From NCBI GenBank assembly GCA_022749755.1, contig CM040452.1, positions 18,556,350 to 18,620,349 on the forward strand: DNA of 64,000 nt, read 5' to 3'. The translations under genes were made by a program, and so were the position numbers. The first letter of the stretch is position 1, and the number at the start of each line of letters is the position of its first letter. The notes under the pieces were generated by a model, which worked only from the letters and a program-made list of their open reading frames with translations, had not been told where the DNA came from and searched no databases. Origin of the DNA: Azadirachta indica. Its lineage: Eukaryota > Streptophyta > Magnoliopsida > Sapindales > Meliaceae. Below, piece after piece: positions 26,111 through 38,931 of the stretch.

Positions 26111-27779
26111 TCACACCCTGTATTTATCTAAATAATTATTTCTTACCAGGATTTTGATTTGCTCCTTTAAATCCAGACACTGATCTATCGTGTGCCCATC
26201 ATCTTGGTGAAATGCATACCTTCTTTCCCTGTTACAAACATTTGACACTGACCTCAAAGGACGAGGCCTGGGCAACAAACTTGAATAGTTAATTTCATTA
26301 TATATTACCGACAAAAGGGCATTTAGTTCTGTAAACTTTCTTCGGTCCTACATAAGGGCAACTCTCTTAATTCATTCCCTTAGTTGGGGAGGGAACTCCC
26401 TTCATTGCTTCATTCCTCTTTCGTATCTTACAGGTTGAAATTCTTAATCTCGTCTCTGCTTGGATCTGCTATAGAAGCGCGATCGTTGAAAATCTTCCCT
26501 CTTTGCAAGAGGCCTAGGATCGGGCTACTGCAGGCTCTTCAAGTTTCTCCTATCCTCGGGTCTCGACCTCTGCTCCCTGCTCCTTGACTCTTTCAGTCTT
26601 TCTTTCTTCCTCTTTAGTAGCATCCGATCCTAAATTTTGATTTTTTCAAAAACCTCTTTCCAAGCTTGCTCATATGTAGTCACGATTCGCTTGTGAACAG
26701 CGAACCATCCTTTATTCATCCTTAATCCTCTTTTGAGTCCTTCTAATACCAAGAGATGGGAGAAAGCCTTAGCTTCCATGACTTCCTTATGATATCTTCT
26801 GATGAAACTTTTCAACGTCTTGTCTCTTCCTTGTTTCATTAGTAACAATGAACTAAGGCTTTTCGCTACAATCAACACTCCCCTAAACTTACCAACGAAC
26901 TACGTACAAAGTTGATCAAAACTTTTTACGTTTTTTTGCCTCAAATTCTTATACCAGTGTCGCACTTGCCCCTCTAAAGTCAAGGCGAATGAATGGCACA
27001 TCTACAACTTAGTTAATTCTTACAACATCATCATTTCCTTAAAGAGATCAATGTGCAACGTTGGATCTAACTTTTCCGTGTACGATAGGATTTGAGGCAT
27101 CTTAAATTTTTTAGGAAGGGGTAGGTTTTGTATTTCCTTTGAGAAAGGGAATTTCAAAGAGAGCTCCCCTTTCCCCCTCGGACATAGTTTCGTCTCGACG
27201 TTTGTCCTTTTCTCGCTAAGCCGGCAATTCTTCGGTAAGCTCTCTGATTCTCTTCTCTATTTCCTTTTTGCTCACCATCTAATCAGCAATGGGCGCTACT
27301 TGATCAGGTGTTTTCTTCATAATGGCCTTTCCCACATCTTTCTTACGCTTTTGGTTTAGGTAGGCTCGCATATCTACCGAACCCGTACTGCGTTTGGATC
27401 TCCTTTTGCTCTGACTCCGTTCGCATTGATCAAAGGTTAACTTTTGATTAGGCTTCTCCGTATTGCAGAAAGGAACTCCCTCATTGGAACTTTCAAGCAG
27501 CAGCTTCTCCATTCGGGCTTTTTCATACCTCTCTGCACCTAGTATTTGCTGCTTAACCTCGATTTTTAAGGCGGACAATCCTATGCGATGGATTCTCAGC
27601 GAAGAAACACTCTTTTCACTCTCCAAAAATCTTACCCTCACCAGATCACGCGAGCTGACACCATTCCCCTGAATCATTTTCTTCAGGCTTTCAATTTCCC
27701 TGTCCATCATCCTAGGTTTGTCCTCCAGAGCTTTTACTTGCCTATCTTTCTCTAGATGCCTTCGCTTGCTTTCCCGCAA
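26111..27779 (-). pseudogene. Gypsy gag remnant
   Basis: Minus-strand blocks show an N-terminal charged, coiled-coil-like region (27279-27779), a capsid-like block at 26630-26878 (RDKTLKSFIRRYHKEVMEAK, LEGLKRGLRM) and a C-terminal block with FHQDDGHTIDQCLDLKEQI at about 26150-26220, a stretch typical of Tat-type Gag. The blocks are in different frames and broken by stops. Confidence 0.75.
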
Positions 27780-27981
27780 CTGCTATGCTAGTCGAATCAC
27801 ATCTACTTCTATCTCACGTATCGTCGTTCGCCCTTGGGACTGTTGCAATGAGGCTGGGGAATGTTGAATTCTGACAAGTTTTCCTTATGAGATTTTTTCA
27901 ACAGTGACCTCTTGATAATTATTTGTTCCTTAATCATCACTATGGCTTTTTGTTCATGAAATCTCCACAGACAGTATCAAC

Positions 27982-28408
27982 TATTGATACTGAAATTGTA
28001 ATTTTGGATCTCACATAGTAAAAATTGTATTTTTATTGCTTAATTGGTAAAAGTAACATATCCTCCTCTTTTTTGTGCAAGCTCTATTATATATACGCAA
28101 TTTTTCTTTTTCTAATAGTACTAGGAGTCTTAATAAAACTTAGAATGTATTTTACAGAATCCTAACTTGCCTTAAACTAAAACTTCCAAAATCGGTTTTC
28201 TTTATTCCGTAACGATATCCTCTAGTCGAGTTTCTTTCATAAAGCGTCCGAGCAGAATCCCTTCTGAACTGACCTAATCGCAATCGATTCAGCATTGAGA
28301 GTGGCTGACCACGCATTAGGATTGCCTATCATGAAGCCTGTTGACTTCATAAGCTAAGCTCATCTTTCCAAATATTGAGTCATGGGCCTAAGTCCATCTT
28401 CTCAAATA
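27982..28408 (-). repeat. 5' LTR of the Tat-like element
   Basis: Homologous to 18174-18599 over its whole length. The canonical TG and CA ends have drifted to TA (27982-27983, where the left copy has TG) and TA (28407-28408, where the left copy has CA). Confidence 0.85.
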
Positions 28409-30010
28409 GAGGTATTATCTCATCCCTCTCTTAAAATTTGGTATAATATTACTTAAAAAATATCTTTAAAAAAATAATCACTTATCACCCCTACTTTATT
28501 TTGTCATTATAACCATTTTAATAGAGCCAAGGCAAAATTGTAAATTTATCAGATCATTTCACATTCATTTTGATGTAATAACATTTTGATCCCTAAATTT
28601 TAGAAAAATAATAAATTAAAACATAATTTATTTACTTGTAATAAATTAGTTCATACTATTATGACAAAGTTAAATACTATTAAAATTAAGAACATAAATA
28701 AAAATAGACCATTAGAATTTTATTTTTCACAAATTAATATACCAATGGTAATGAATTAAATTAAATTAAATTAAAAATTAATATCATATTAAAAATTTAA
28801 AAAACACAAATAACTCTAACAATAAAAAATAATATCATATTAAAATTCTAAAAAACACAAATAATTCTAACAATATAAATTTTTTTATTTAATAACTATA
28901 ACAATCCATAAAATTGTAAAATCTTAATCAAAATTTATTAAAACCTCCATCAATTAAAAATAAAATACTAAAGAATAAAGTCTAAAATTTTTTAAATATT
29001 ATTAAATTTCAAAAGAAAAGAATTAATTAACAAGAACAATAAATAATACAAACTACATTTTCAAGTAAATTAATGTAATAAATTGTAACATATGAATAAC
29101 AATAATATGCACATATATATGTACAATATTCTAAAAACTTAATTGACTTAATTAATTATTTTTAAAATTGAAGATAAAATTTAATATATCTCATTAATGT
29201 AAACATACAATTGTCAAATTTAAATTAATTAACTTAAATTTTTTATTGTTTAAAAGTATTTTTAGCAGTATTAAAAAATTAAAATCCATGACTTAGGCTA
29301 AAAATATAAATATAAATTAAAAATAAAGCTAAAAATTAAGATATGACTTAAAATCCATTGTATTTCATATTTTTTAATATAAAATGATGTTGTTTTGATA
29401 ATAAAATTTACAAAAAATATTAAAACGGATATTTTAAAATATACACATTTGTATACTATATCCTAAACAATTACACTCTTACTATATCCGTACTATAAAT
29501 AATTTTACACTTATTTCATAATTATTATCAAGATAGAATATAGATAAATATATTAATGGGTTCTACAATTTACTTTAGGCCCCGAAAAAAATTTGAAATT
29601 TTGATGTAAGATTACTGGTTTTACCTTTCTAAATTATATATTCATTGTTTTGGCCTCCCAGATTTTAGAACATTAATGCTAAACCCACTACTAGTTTGAA
29701 TGATTTAATATCTATTTTTTGTACTTCCTTAATTTGATGTAGAAATTGTTTTTAAATTCTTATTTATTTAACCAAGGCAAATAGATAATTGTATGAAATT
29801 TTATTATTAGTTTGGATATTTTGGACTAATTTGTTAATATCGTATAAATCAATCCTACTTTTATCATTTTATCAAAATTCAAGGATTATAAATTATTATA
29901 CTATTTTAGTTGTCAGGGATAAAATAAGGGTAGTAAGTAATCATTTTTATAAAGATATTTTTCAGATAATATTATGTCAAACCTTAGGGGAGCAATGTGA
30001 TAATACCTCT
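28409..30010. mobile_element. TIR element of about 1.6 kb, AT-rich, non-autonomous
   Basis: The left end (GAGGTATTATCTCATCCC...) and the complement of the right end (GAGGTATTATCACATTGC...) match for a little over 100 bases at roughly three-quarters identity, including AATATTA, AAAAATATCTTTA and TACTT/CTTAT blocks in the same order. The interior is very AT-rich, has no transposase frame and contains a near 50-base duplicated segment (about 28780-28885). A target duplication could not be resolved, partly because the Tat-like element sits exactly at the left edge. Superfamily uncertain; long TIRs suggest Mutator-like. Confidence 0.6.
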
Positions 30011-30363
30011 TAATTAAAACCATAACCGTAAAATTAAAGATCATTCTCATCAACAAAATAGAAACCCAAACTTCACCCACATGTAGGCGTATCATTCCAC
30101 CCAAAGCCAAAAAGACATCTACTTGAGTGTCTTTATAAAGAAATTTAAACAATGCCATCCGACAAAGTTTAAATCTCTCTTTATTCTTTCATATTTCAAT
30201 CATTCTCCATCTTCATATTTCTCTCTCCTTTTGCCCAAGTTTGATCTATTATTTGCAACTTTACCCTTCTCTTCACAGTACTATTTAGAACGATAGATAT
30301 CTTTTGCCAGCAGAATTCACTAAAAATTAAGCAGCTCTTCTTCTGTGGCCGGAAAAATCAGCC
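30011..30363 (+). promoter_or_regulatory. Probable promoter and leader of the NDR1-like gene
   Basis: About 350 bases between the TIR element and the start codon. A TTTATAAAG motif at about 30131 is a candidate TATA box, followed by a CT-rich leader (about 30170-30270), a common pattern in plant 5' UTRs. No specific regulatory element such as a W-box cluster was identified with confidence. Confidence 0.35.
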
Positions 30364-30987
30364 ATGTCTGAATCCGGCTCCGGCGGATGCTGCCGTTGTT
30401 GCTGCAGCTTCATCTTCACTCTAGGCCTAACCTCCCTCTTTATGTGGCTCAGCTTACGTACTTCAAACCCTAAATGTTCCATAGAAAAATTTTACCTCCC
30501 TGCTCTCGACAGATCGCTGAACAAACCCAATGACACAACTCTTCAGTTCCTGTTAAAGCTTGAAAACACCAACAAAGACAAAGGAGTTTACTACGATGAT
30601 GTTAACTTGACCATTTCTGAGGTCCTAAATAGGAGCCACGTCATCGGCAGTTCTGTTATTCACAAGTTCTATCAGGGCCACAAGAAGACGGCCGAGAAAA
30701 ACGGAACTGCTGAGATTGATAAGGGGGTGGTTTCCAGGGCGGTTTCCGGAAATGGGTCGGTGGTTTTCAGGGTGGATTTGGTGACGAAGGTTAGGTTTAA
30801 GATCATTTCATGGCAGACGAATAGGAAAAAGATCGAGGTTGGGGCAGATGTGGAAGTGAACGATAAGGGCACTAAAGTCAACCCCAAGAACATTAAGCTC
30901 AAATCTTCATCTCCTCAGAATATCAGCTACTGTGTATTGCTGGGAGTTTTGGTCAATTTTTTTGTCTTCATTTCGCTTAATTTTTAG
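30364..30987 (+). CDS. NDR1: NDR1-like protein (NHL/LEA-2 family)
   Basis: An intact single-exon frame of 207 residues. The N-terminus is short and Cys-rich (GGCCRCCCS), followed by one hydrophobic helix (about residues 14-32). An extracytoplasmic LEA-2/NHL region follows, with NPKCSIEKFYLPALD near residues 36-50 and NKDKGVYYDDVNLT near 70-83. The last about 18 residues are hydrophobic (YCVLLGVLVNFFVFISLN), consistent with a C-terminal membrane or GPI-attachment signal. Several N-glycosylation sequons are visible (NDT, NLT, NRS, NGT, NGS, NIS). NDR1 of Arabidopsis is a plasma-membrane, glycosylated, GPI-anchored protein needed for signalling by many CC-type NLR resistance proteins; length and architecture here agree. 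Orthology rather than a general NHL paralog is inferred. Confidence 0.85.
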   Translation: MSESGSGGCCRCCCSFIFTLGLTSLFMWLSLRTSNPKCSIEKFYLPALDRSLNKPNDTTLQFLLKLENTNKDKGVYYDDVNLTISEVLNRSHVIGSSVIHKFYQGHKKTAEKNGTAEIDKGVVSRAVSGNGSVVFRVDLVTKVRFKIISWQTNRKKIEVGADVEVNDKGTKVNPKNIKLKSSSPQNISYCVLLGVLVNFFVFISLNF

Positions 30988-32389
30988 TGAATTAGTTTAT
31001 ACGTTTTTTTTTAATTTGAATTTTTTTTTCTTTTTTGGAAATCGTTGTTGTAACATTTTGATTTTTATGAGCAATTAATTAATTTAAAAGAGAAAAACAA
31101 ATTATTATTCTTGAGAAAGAATTTAAGGTAGCAATTGGATATTTCAATGCTATTGACTATGTGTTGACTGGTGGTTCTATCTATATAATACACGCAGGTT
31201 AATTGAATATTGTTAATTTGCTTAATTACTTGTGTACCACAATTTTTATTAACTAAGCAAATTTAATATATTATGACTTTATCCTGCTATATCTATATAT
31301 ATATATATATATATATGTCATCGATCGATCAAAATTTCACAAACAATTATGAGCTTGCTAGCTTTGTTTATTGTTTCTATTTTGTTGCTCAGTTTATTCA
31401 ATTAATAATCCTTCAATGCTACATCTTTACCTTAATAAATTGCTTACTGAAGCAACGAATACTATGTGTTTCCACTCCTGCAACATATATATATTTATGT
31501 TAGTGTTTGGTTTAAAGTTATGTCAGCAGAATTTATGTAGAAAATACTTTCCAACAATGTCGATTTTCATTTTTGAAGAAAACGAATTTCAACTAATAAA
31601 GAGAATTCCATTTCTCAAAATCAACGAAATTACTAATCTTAGAAGCCTGGCTATTGGATTTAAAATTGGCAAAATGTTGAAAAAGTAGTTTTTTTTTTTT
31701 TTTTTTTGGTCTAAGTTTTAATTTTTGATAATTTTGAGAGGAAAGAAAATATATGGTCGATGATGTACACAACTATAAAAAGTGAACACAGTATAAATTC
31801 GTGGAAATTCACCAGAAATGATAAGCTTTTTCTTGTAATCTCAAGATTTCTGGAACGCGTTTTATTTATTTGTTTATTAATTTATTTTATTACCGAGAAT
31901 GTAACCCAAAAAAAAAAGTTGTAAATGCAGGAAGTTTCTGAGTACGTTCTTCCAATATTAAAAATCATGAGGGGTTTTTCGGGGCATGCAAGAATGCGAA
32001 TTGGTCTTGATGAAGACCCATATGAATTTCTTTCATATTTCCGTGGAAAATGTTAACTTTCAGACTGTGATGTCCAATTACAAATTGTCTTGCAATACTA
32101 TTTTCACATCCAAGACACGGAATTCGTTTACCAGACCAGTAATTCCTTCAGAATTTTGAGTTTTCTTATTGTGAAACTGAAAAGAGTACAGTCCTGGCAT
32201 CAAAACTGAAACGTAATGTATACATATATAGCCTGGAAAAAGGTACAACTTAATCTGATGCAAAATGATCATGGGAAACCACCATAATCCCTGTATTTAC
32301 ATAAAAACTAAAATGACCAATTCTAACTTCTGAGACAGGCTAGATATTGTATGCAACATTGCTTAATTTTCATCCATTGTTGCTCCAGT
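30988..32389. other. Convergent intergenic spacer, NDR1-like to ABCB
   Basis: It should hold the 3' UTRs of both flanking convergent genes. A TA run (31293-31316) and a poly-T run (31688-31708) are visible. The open frames at 31273-31688 have low-complexity composition and no recognisable content. No gene supported. Confidence 0.6.
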
Positions 32390-35300
32390 TTACCGGTAAG
32401 GTGAGCCACCGCCTTGCAGTTTTATCAGAGAATGGTAAGCTCCACCGCGGCCCAATGAAATCAGATCGTTGTGTGATCCTTGTTCCACAACTTTCCCGTT
32501 CTTGATGACAGCAATGGTGTCTGATTTTTGAATTGTGGATAGTCTGTGAGCAACAACTACACATGTTCTGGCAACCATCATTTTCTCAAGTGCTTCTTGG
32601 ACTAAGCTTTCTGATACACTGTCAAGTGCACTCGTAGCTTCATCCAACAGAAGAATTACTGGGTTCTTTAGCATTGCTCGAGCAAGTGCAATCCTCTGTT
32701 TTTGACCTCCTGATAGCTGAACTCCTCTTTCTCCACAATATGTGTCATATCCATCTTTCATTCCACTGTGAACAAAAACAGAAATTCTTTGTCAATAAAA
32801 CAGTTGCTATTAGTTTTTGCTGCATTAGAAGTCATTTTCAAGCATAGAGTTCATGTTTTATGGCACAAATTCATGAGGGCTTTGTACTTGATCTTAGTAT
32901 GTATCTTTTGCATTTAGTATCATACCTTATAAATTCATGAGCATTGGCGAGAACTGCAGCCTTTTGGATCTCAGATTCTTTAGCATTTTCTTTTCCATAG
33001 GCAATGTTTTCTCTGATGGTTCCAGCAAAAAGGGTTGGCTCCTGACTCACTAATGCAATGTGTAATCTCAACATTCTCAAATTATAGTTCTTTATGTCTT
33101 GTTCATCTATAAATACTGAACCCTTCAATGGATCATAAAACCTCTCAATTAGCCCAATGATGGTAGATTTGCCAGAACCACTCTGCCCAACTAGCGCCAC
33201 AGTCCTCCCTGCTTCTATTCTAAGGTTCAGCCCTTTGAAGATCAACTGATCAGGTCTAGCTGGATAAGCAAAGAATACATTCCTCAGCTCAATGCGTCCC
33301 CTTATTTCTTTTTTGATGTCTCGACCCCATGTGCTGTCAGGATCAATCTCACTTCTCCTGTCTAGGATTGCAAAAACTGATCGAACAGCATTACTTCCTT
33401 TAGATAAATCAGAAGTCATGCTTCCAGCTTCTGCAATGACATATGCAGTGAATAGCAATATCAAAAATGCTTGGAAAAGGTGCTCCGGGCTTATTAACTC
33501 TTGTGTCAAGAGTCTCCCACCATACCAATAAGCTAATGCTGTAGAGGCTGTGTTGAAAAACTGAGCACAAAAGAGGCCAACACCTGAAAGCCAAGAGTGT
33601 TTAACACTCTCCTCTTTAGGCCCTCTCAAGGTTTCCTTGAACAGGCCCAGTATTCTTTTCTGAGAAGAGAAGGCAGTTATGGTTCTGTGGTTAATGACAG
33701 CCTCACTTGCTAGTTGGCTTCCTTCCTTCTGTGCTTTTTGTGCTTTTCCAGCCATACTCTTCATAAGTACACTTTTTGAATAATAGCTTCCGATGACTAG
33801 TGGCTGCACTGCAACCATCACAAGCGTTAGCCTCCAAGAGAGCAGAAGTCCTACCACATAAGAAAAGATAGAACCAAAGACTGCTTGAACCAGCAATGAC
33901 ATTCGATCGCCTACAAGAGACCGAACCATGTTGGCTTCAGTGGCCAGTCTTGCACAAATGGCTGCACTAGTATTCTCTTCTTGATCAAACCACCCTATCT
34001 CAAAAGTCATCAGCTTATCTAGCAGTTTCTCTCTAACCCTTTTTGTCAACTTTTCTCCCATAACTGAAAAACTGTAGTGTTGAAGAAGGCTGGAGGTAAA
34101 ATTGAGAACAGCAATACCTAAGAAAACAAGTGACAAGGTTCTTGATTTAGACTTGATCTCGGACTTTTCAGTTCGAAAGTAAATTGATATAAGTGAACCC
34201 ACACAATAGGCATTTATTGGTTGAACTGCTCCAGAACCTATTGCAGCTATAAATCCCAGCAATGCACTTCCCCACTCGGGCATGTTCATTTTGAGCAAAC
34301 GCCGCTGAGAAGGAGCAGCATATCTTGATTGATCAATGTCATCATCTGGACTTTGATCGTCAGGATCATATTGGATGGTGTAGGAAAAAGGTGTACCCAT
34401 GGAAAATGCCGGGCTAAAGGGGTGTAAAACTGGCGTGCTAGCAGCACTTGACCTTATGCTCATAGGGCTTGGTGCAACAGTCATCTTGTGGAGATTTTTT
34501 GCATCCATTAGATGGTTGAAATCATTAGAAGTGTCATTTTCCACCGCCATCTGCTGCAACTGTACCATCTGGTAGTATTCCCCACCTTCTCCATTATTCA
34601 TAAGCTCAGCATGTGATCCAGATTCAACCACTTTACCAGCTTTGAGAACCATAATCAGATTTGCCGCTCGAATTGTGGACAGACGGTGAGCAATGATGAT
34701 GGTTGTCCTGCCTACTGATACCTTATCAATTGCCTCCTGTACTATTCTTTCAGATTGTGCATCCAGGGCACTAGTGGCTTCGTCAAGCAGCAAGATTTTT
34801 GGGTCCCTTATCAGAGCCCTCGCTACGGCAATTCTCTGCTTTTGCCCACCAGACATTTGGAATCCAAATTGGCCAACCTGGGAAACAACAGAGGTCCACG
34901 AAATTAGAGGTATGTTACTAAACAGCTAGACAAAGAAACTACCTTGACTAACATGCTCAAGTTTTCCAAAGTTCGTGATTCCCTGTTTAGTGAAGAGACA
35001 TCAATTATATAATCATTAAACTATTTTCCAAGAGAAAAAGTTCCACCTATTACAGTGTACAGTGTTGCAAAAAATATGATTTGCAACCTGTTCTTCCATT
35101 GCAAAAGAAACCAATAAACGGAAACAGGTCATTCAAAATCCCTCAAATAACTATTTTAAGTCTTTATACCATGAAATTACTTTAAAAATAAGTGCAGGAA
35201 CCCGAAAACTATTGGTTGAGTTGAGAGAGTTGAAGTCAGCTTACTTGAGTTTCATATCCTTCAGCTAACCTGGTGATGAAGTCATGTGCATTTGCAGCCC

Positions 35301-37211
35301 TAGCCGCGCTGATCACATCCTCCATAGAAGCTCCTTCCATCCCAAACAGTATATTCTCTTTTATAGATGTTGCGAAGAGGACTGGCTCTTGATTAACTAG
35401 ACCCATTTGGGATCTCAGCCACTTCAGCTGAAGTCTCCTTATTTTGTATCCATCCAAGAGAATGTCTCCTTCAATAGGGTCATAGAATCTTTGAAGCAAT
35501 GCGATGGTTGTAGACTTCCCAGAGCCACTACCACCCACAAGACCTACAGATTTCCCAGCTGGAACTCTAAGATTCAGCCCTTGTAAGACTGGCGTGTTGG
35601 GTCTCGAAGGATAATAAAAATATATGTCCTTGAATTCAATCTCTCCTCTTACATAAGATAAAGCCTTTCCCTTTTTATCTTCCGTATCTATAGCAGGAGT
35701 CCTATCAATCATTTCAAAAATCCGAGTAGCAGCAACTGTTGCCTCTGTGATGGAAGTTAAATTTGGGAGCGCGCCCAAAATACTCCTACAAACACAGAAT
35801 AGAAACTATGAGTTCCAGAACTGAAATTATTTTATATTGTTCAGAGAAATAATGATCAAGCCTATCATTAAGAGCAGATAATGGGAAAGTAACTCACAAT
35901 CCTCCCATGATTATACTGATTCCAGCTACAAAGATAGAGCCACCTTTTTCTCTTTTTTCAGTGACCAAATAAGACCCCACCCAAGCCTGGAAAGCCCAAC
36001 CTACATAAATCATTCCCATGCTTCCCATTAACAAACCCTTTATCAAGCCTTGCTTTATTCCCAATTCCATAGTTTTCTGAAGAGCACTGCTGAATTTATC
36101 AAGTGTTTGATTCTCTGCAACATATGAATATACAGTTCTTATGGAAGAAATTGCTTGTTCTGCAATCCCACCGGCTACTCCATAAGATTCAATCATCTTC
36201 ATTATAACTCCAATCATCAGCTTCCCAAATAAAAGTCCCGGAACAATGAACATTAGCGTCAAAGGAAGAGCAGCCAACGCAAGTCTCCAAGAGAGTATTA
36301 GGGAAAACAGAAGGCAGAAGACAAAGGTTGACAGATATGCAAGGCAGTCAGGTATCTACATACAGGAAACAGGCAGATTATGACCAGAACATGGTTAAAA
36401 AAAAAAAAATTAAGTAGACTTCTTAGGCCAAGATTTCCAATAATCTGCAATATCATTGACAGAGTAGATACTTTCTTTTGGTGCAACTAATAAGAGGAAA
36501 ATATAATGATAGTAAGCCAAACCTTCTCGCATATTGCTACTTGAATTGAATTGGCATCACTGGAGATGGTTGAGACAACTTGGAAGGTGGTAGAAGAACC
36601 TTGTTCTTGGGTGTCAAAGAAACCAACTTCTTGTCTAAGGACAGATTTCAGGTATTCTATTCTCATTCTAGAAGTCTGTCTTTCTGCAGTTCTTGTCCAA
36701 CAAATTCCTTCTGCAAAAGATAAATTCCATCCATATTGCAACAAGAAGATAGAAGTCCTAAATCAGTATTTCTTCACGGCAAAATTTTACTTTTTGAAGG
36801 GTTTGTTGAAGTCATAGGGAGTTCAGCTTACCTATAAAAGCAGAAAATCCCACCCCTAATGCAACGTAGAGTAACCTGAGCGCATACTGTAAAAGCAAAT
36901 TTAAAGTAACTAGTTAACAAAAGGAAAAATATATATATATGGTCACTATCCTTCTTATCACTGAAATGTTGCTATGATGCATAACTGTGGCGTGGTACAA
37001 AATTACAAGCAGGACTACAAACACATACCTTGTCTACAGTGTCATTTGATAAAGAGCTATTCGGTTTTCCATAATCATTGATCACGTAGCTAAGAACAAA
37101 CATCGTGAGAGGATACTGCATTCCATCTCCAATGCTGCCTATAAATCCACAAAACATCAACAACTTGTCCTTACCATCAGCATATCGAAACATGCTATCT
37201 TTTCCCCCCAT
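32390..37211 (-). CDS. ABCB15: Full-size ABC transporter, B family (ABCB15-like, MDR/P-glycoprotein type)
   Basis: Seven exons on the minus strand: 37029-37211, 36832-36886, 36523-36710, 35898-36355, 35245-35785, 32926-34877 and 32390-32765. They join in frame to 1250 residues, the normal size of a plant full ABCB. Order is TMD1-NBD1-TMD2-NBD2. NBD1 has Walker [10 protein letters not shown] (about 379-387), signature MSGGQ (483-487) and Walker B ILLLDE (503-508). NBD2 has Walker [10 protein letters not shown] (about 1039-1047), signature LSGGQ (1143-1147) and Walker B ILLLDE (1163-1168). Both sites look catalytically complete. ABCB proteins are ATP-driven plasma-membrane pumps; family members move auxin, alkaloids and other small molecules, but substrate cannot be read from sequence. 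The start at [13 protein letters not shown] fits the ABCB15-22 group; an in-frame ATG 12 codons upstream (37247) is possible. Intron donors are GT; exon 3 uses GTTTGG. Confidence 0.93.
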
Positions 37212-37754
37212 TTTCTTTTTCCTCCTTTCAGGAGATAATATGTGCAAATCTCAAATTTGGAATCAGCTTCATTTTTTCTCCATTCTAACAAAGATTGCTT
37301 TTTATATCCATCGTTATGTACTTCTTGTCACACCTCATTGGCAGGCCTTCATATTTTATGTTGTCTTTGTTTCATTCTTTTTAGCTATATGGATTTAACA
37401 AATATGTTTAATTAGCCGGCGATTTATTATACTTAAATTTTGGCAGCAGGGATTTGAATTCTATTCCAATTTCTATAATATACGAAGCTATGTTATCCAG
37501 TACATACTGTTCTCCCTTGTTCACTGTTTCTTTTGTCCCGATGCTGATCTCAGTACTTGGTAACAATTATTCTATAATTAGTCTCTGATGTTATGTTTAG
37601 CTGTAGTAGACCTTGATTTGACAATTCTGAGGCAAATGACTTCTTAGTGCAAGCAATTCTTCTTATGCAAATGTGGGGCCAGGATCAAATTTGGTCTTAT
37701 AATATATAGATATATGGTTTTCGATCACTATGCACTTGCCTGCAATAAACACAT
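37212..37754. other. ABCB upstream region, left flank of the segmental duplication
   Basis: Single-copy DNA that should contain the ABCB promoter (read on the minus strand). No other gene or clear element was seen. The duplicated DNA begins at about 37755. Confidence 0.5.
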
Positions 37755-38904
37755 TCTTCCAGAGATTAAAGAACAAATTATTAATTATTAAACTTCACTT
37801 GTGAGGGTGGTAGTGAGAATTTTTTCCTCCTTGAACGGCAAACCAAGGGATATTTTCATATCATATTATATTACTGAAAATTTTGTTCATTATACATCTT
37901 TGCATTGTTTTTACTTCGTCTAATTCTCATGGGTTATAACATCAAAGTATTTTTCTTGTGGCCGACTTGCGAAATGCGTAGTTTTGAAAGATTCTATGTG
38001 GGCCTATGAATGTTGAATCTTTCCGATCTAGAATACTAACTTGTCTTGTACGATATATTTTCTTTGAAAATTCGAATGATCCTTCACACAAGATTACATA
38101 TATAATTTATTAGCGTCCCTTCTCTTATATCTTTCTAGGATTACATAAAAGGATATACGTAATGTAAATGAAGAAGGGTTCCATCAATTGCAGCTAGCAG
38201 AAAACAAAAGATCAGATATTGAGATTCCTTAATGAAAGCTATACTGTGATTCTATATATATGTTATATTAATGAAAGCCACTTGGCAATAATTGAGAAAT
38301 TTTGCAATTAAAATATGATATATACTTTCATGATTTTTGCTGAGCTTGACTTTATTAACTTTTATGGGAGCATCTTCTGGCTAATTAAGATTTAAGATAT
38401 TGGTTTCAGAAGAAAATCAACATTATTCCTAATCCCAGGTGAAAGTCTGAATGCTAATACCTTGCAAGCAAGACATATTCAGAAAAGAAAAGCAGATAGT
38501 AACGCAGATGACAATTATTTAATTCGTGCGTGTAATCAGTGGCCTATAGGAGCATACTTTTTTTTTTTTTTCCCTATTTATGAGCTAGCTGTCCAGGAAT
38601 TCCAGTGCCATAATTTTGACTCCAATTATACCATATTCGCATGTGGGTGAGAGTACTTAGTTGATCTAAATTATTGATTACAAAATGAGATGAAATTTTT
38701 TTTATTAGGGTAAATATAAAAGTTAAAACCGTACTTTTTGATATAAATATATAAATCTATGTTAATATTAATTTGTTAATTTTGCAAGCAAGCACGAGCC
38801 GCAACTGGATAATAAATAAAGGATTTATTAAATTGGAATTACTAAAGACATTTGAGTGTTTAGATGGGAGATCAAGTGATTATCCCATGCAACTATATAG
38901 GCAT

Positions 38905-38931
38905 GTATATATATATATATATATATATATA
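38905..38931. repeat. (TA)n microsatellite in unit 1
   Basis: About 13 TA units. The matching position in unit 2 is where the solo-LTR candidate and the fold-back element are inserted, between TA-rich flanks. Confidence 0.9.

Larger units (their letters stand above)
18174..28408 (-). mobile_element. Ty3/Gypsy LTR retrotransposon, Tat-like, degenerate, with antisense gene region
   Basis: Direct repeats at 18174-18599 and 27982-28408 are the LTRs, about four-fifths identical by eye, so the insertion is old. Flanking pentamers AAGGT and GAGGT differ at one base and are the likely target duplication. Coding remains between them read on the minus strand in the order gag, protease, reverse transcriptase, RNase H, integrase, which is Gypsy order. 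A G-rich tract on the minus strand (ATTGGGGGACTTGA, complement of about 18600-18613) abuts the 3' LTR and is the candidate polypurine tract. No clear primer-binding site was recognised. A plus-strand gene-like block at about 19030-21740 lies between integrase and the 3' LTR, a layout known in the Tat clade. Many stop codons show the element is dead. Confidence 0.88.

Noticed and set aside
31273..31688. Two overlapping plus-strand frames after NDR1-like gene
   Set aside because: One begins in a TA repeat, both lack family features and they lie in a convergent 3' spacer.
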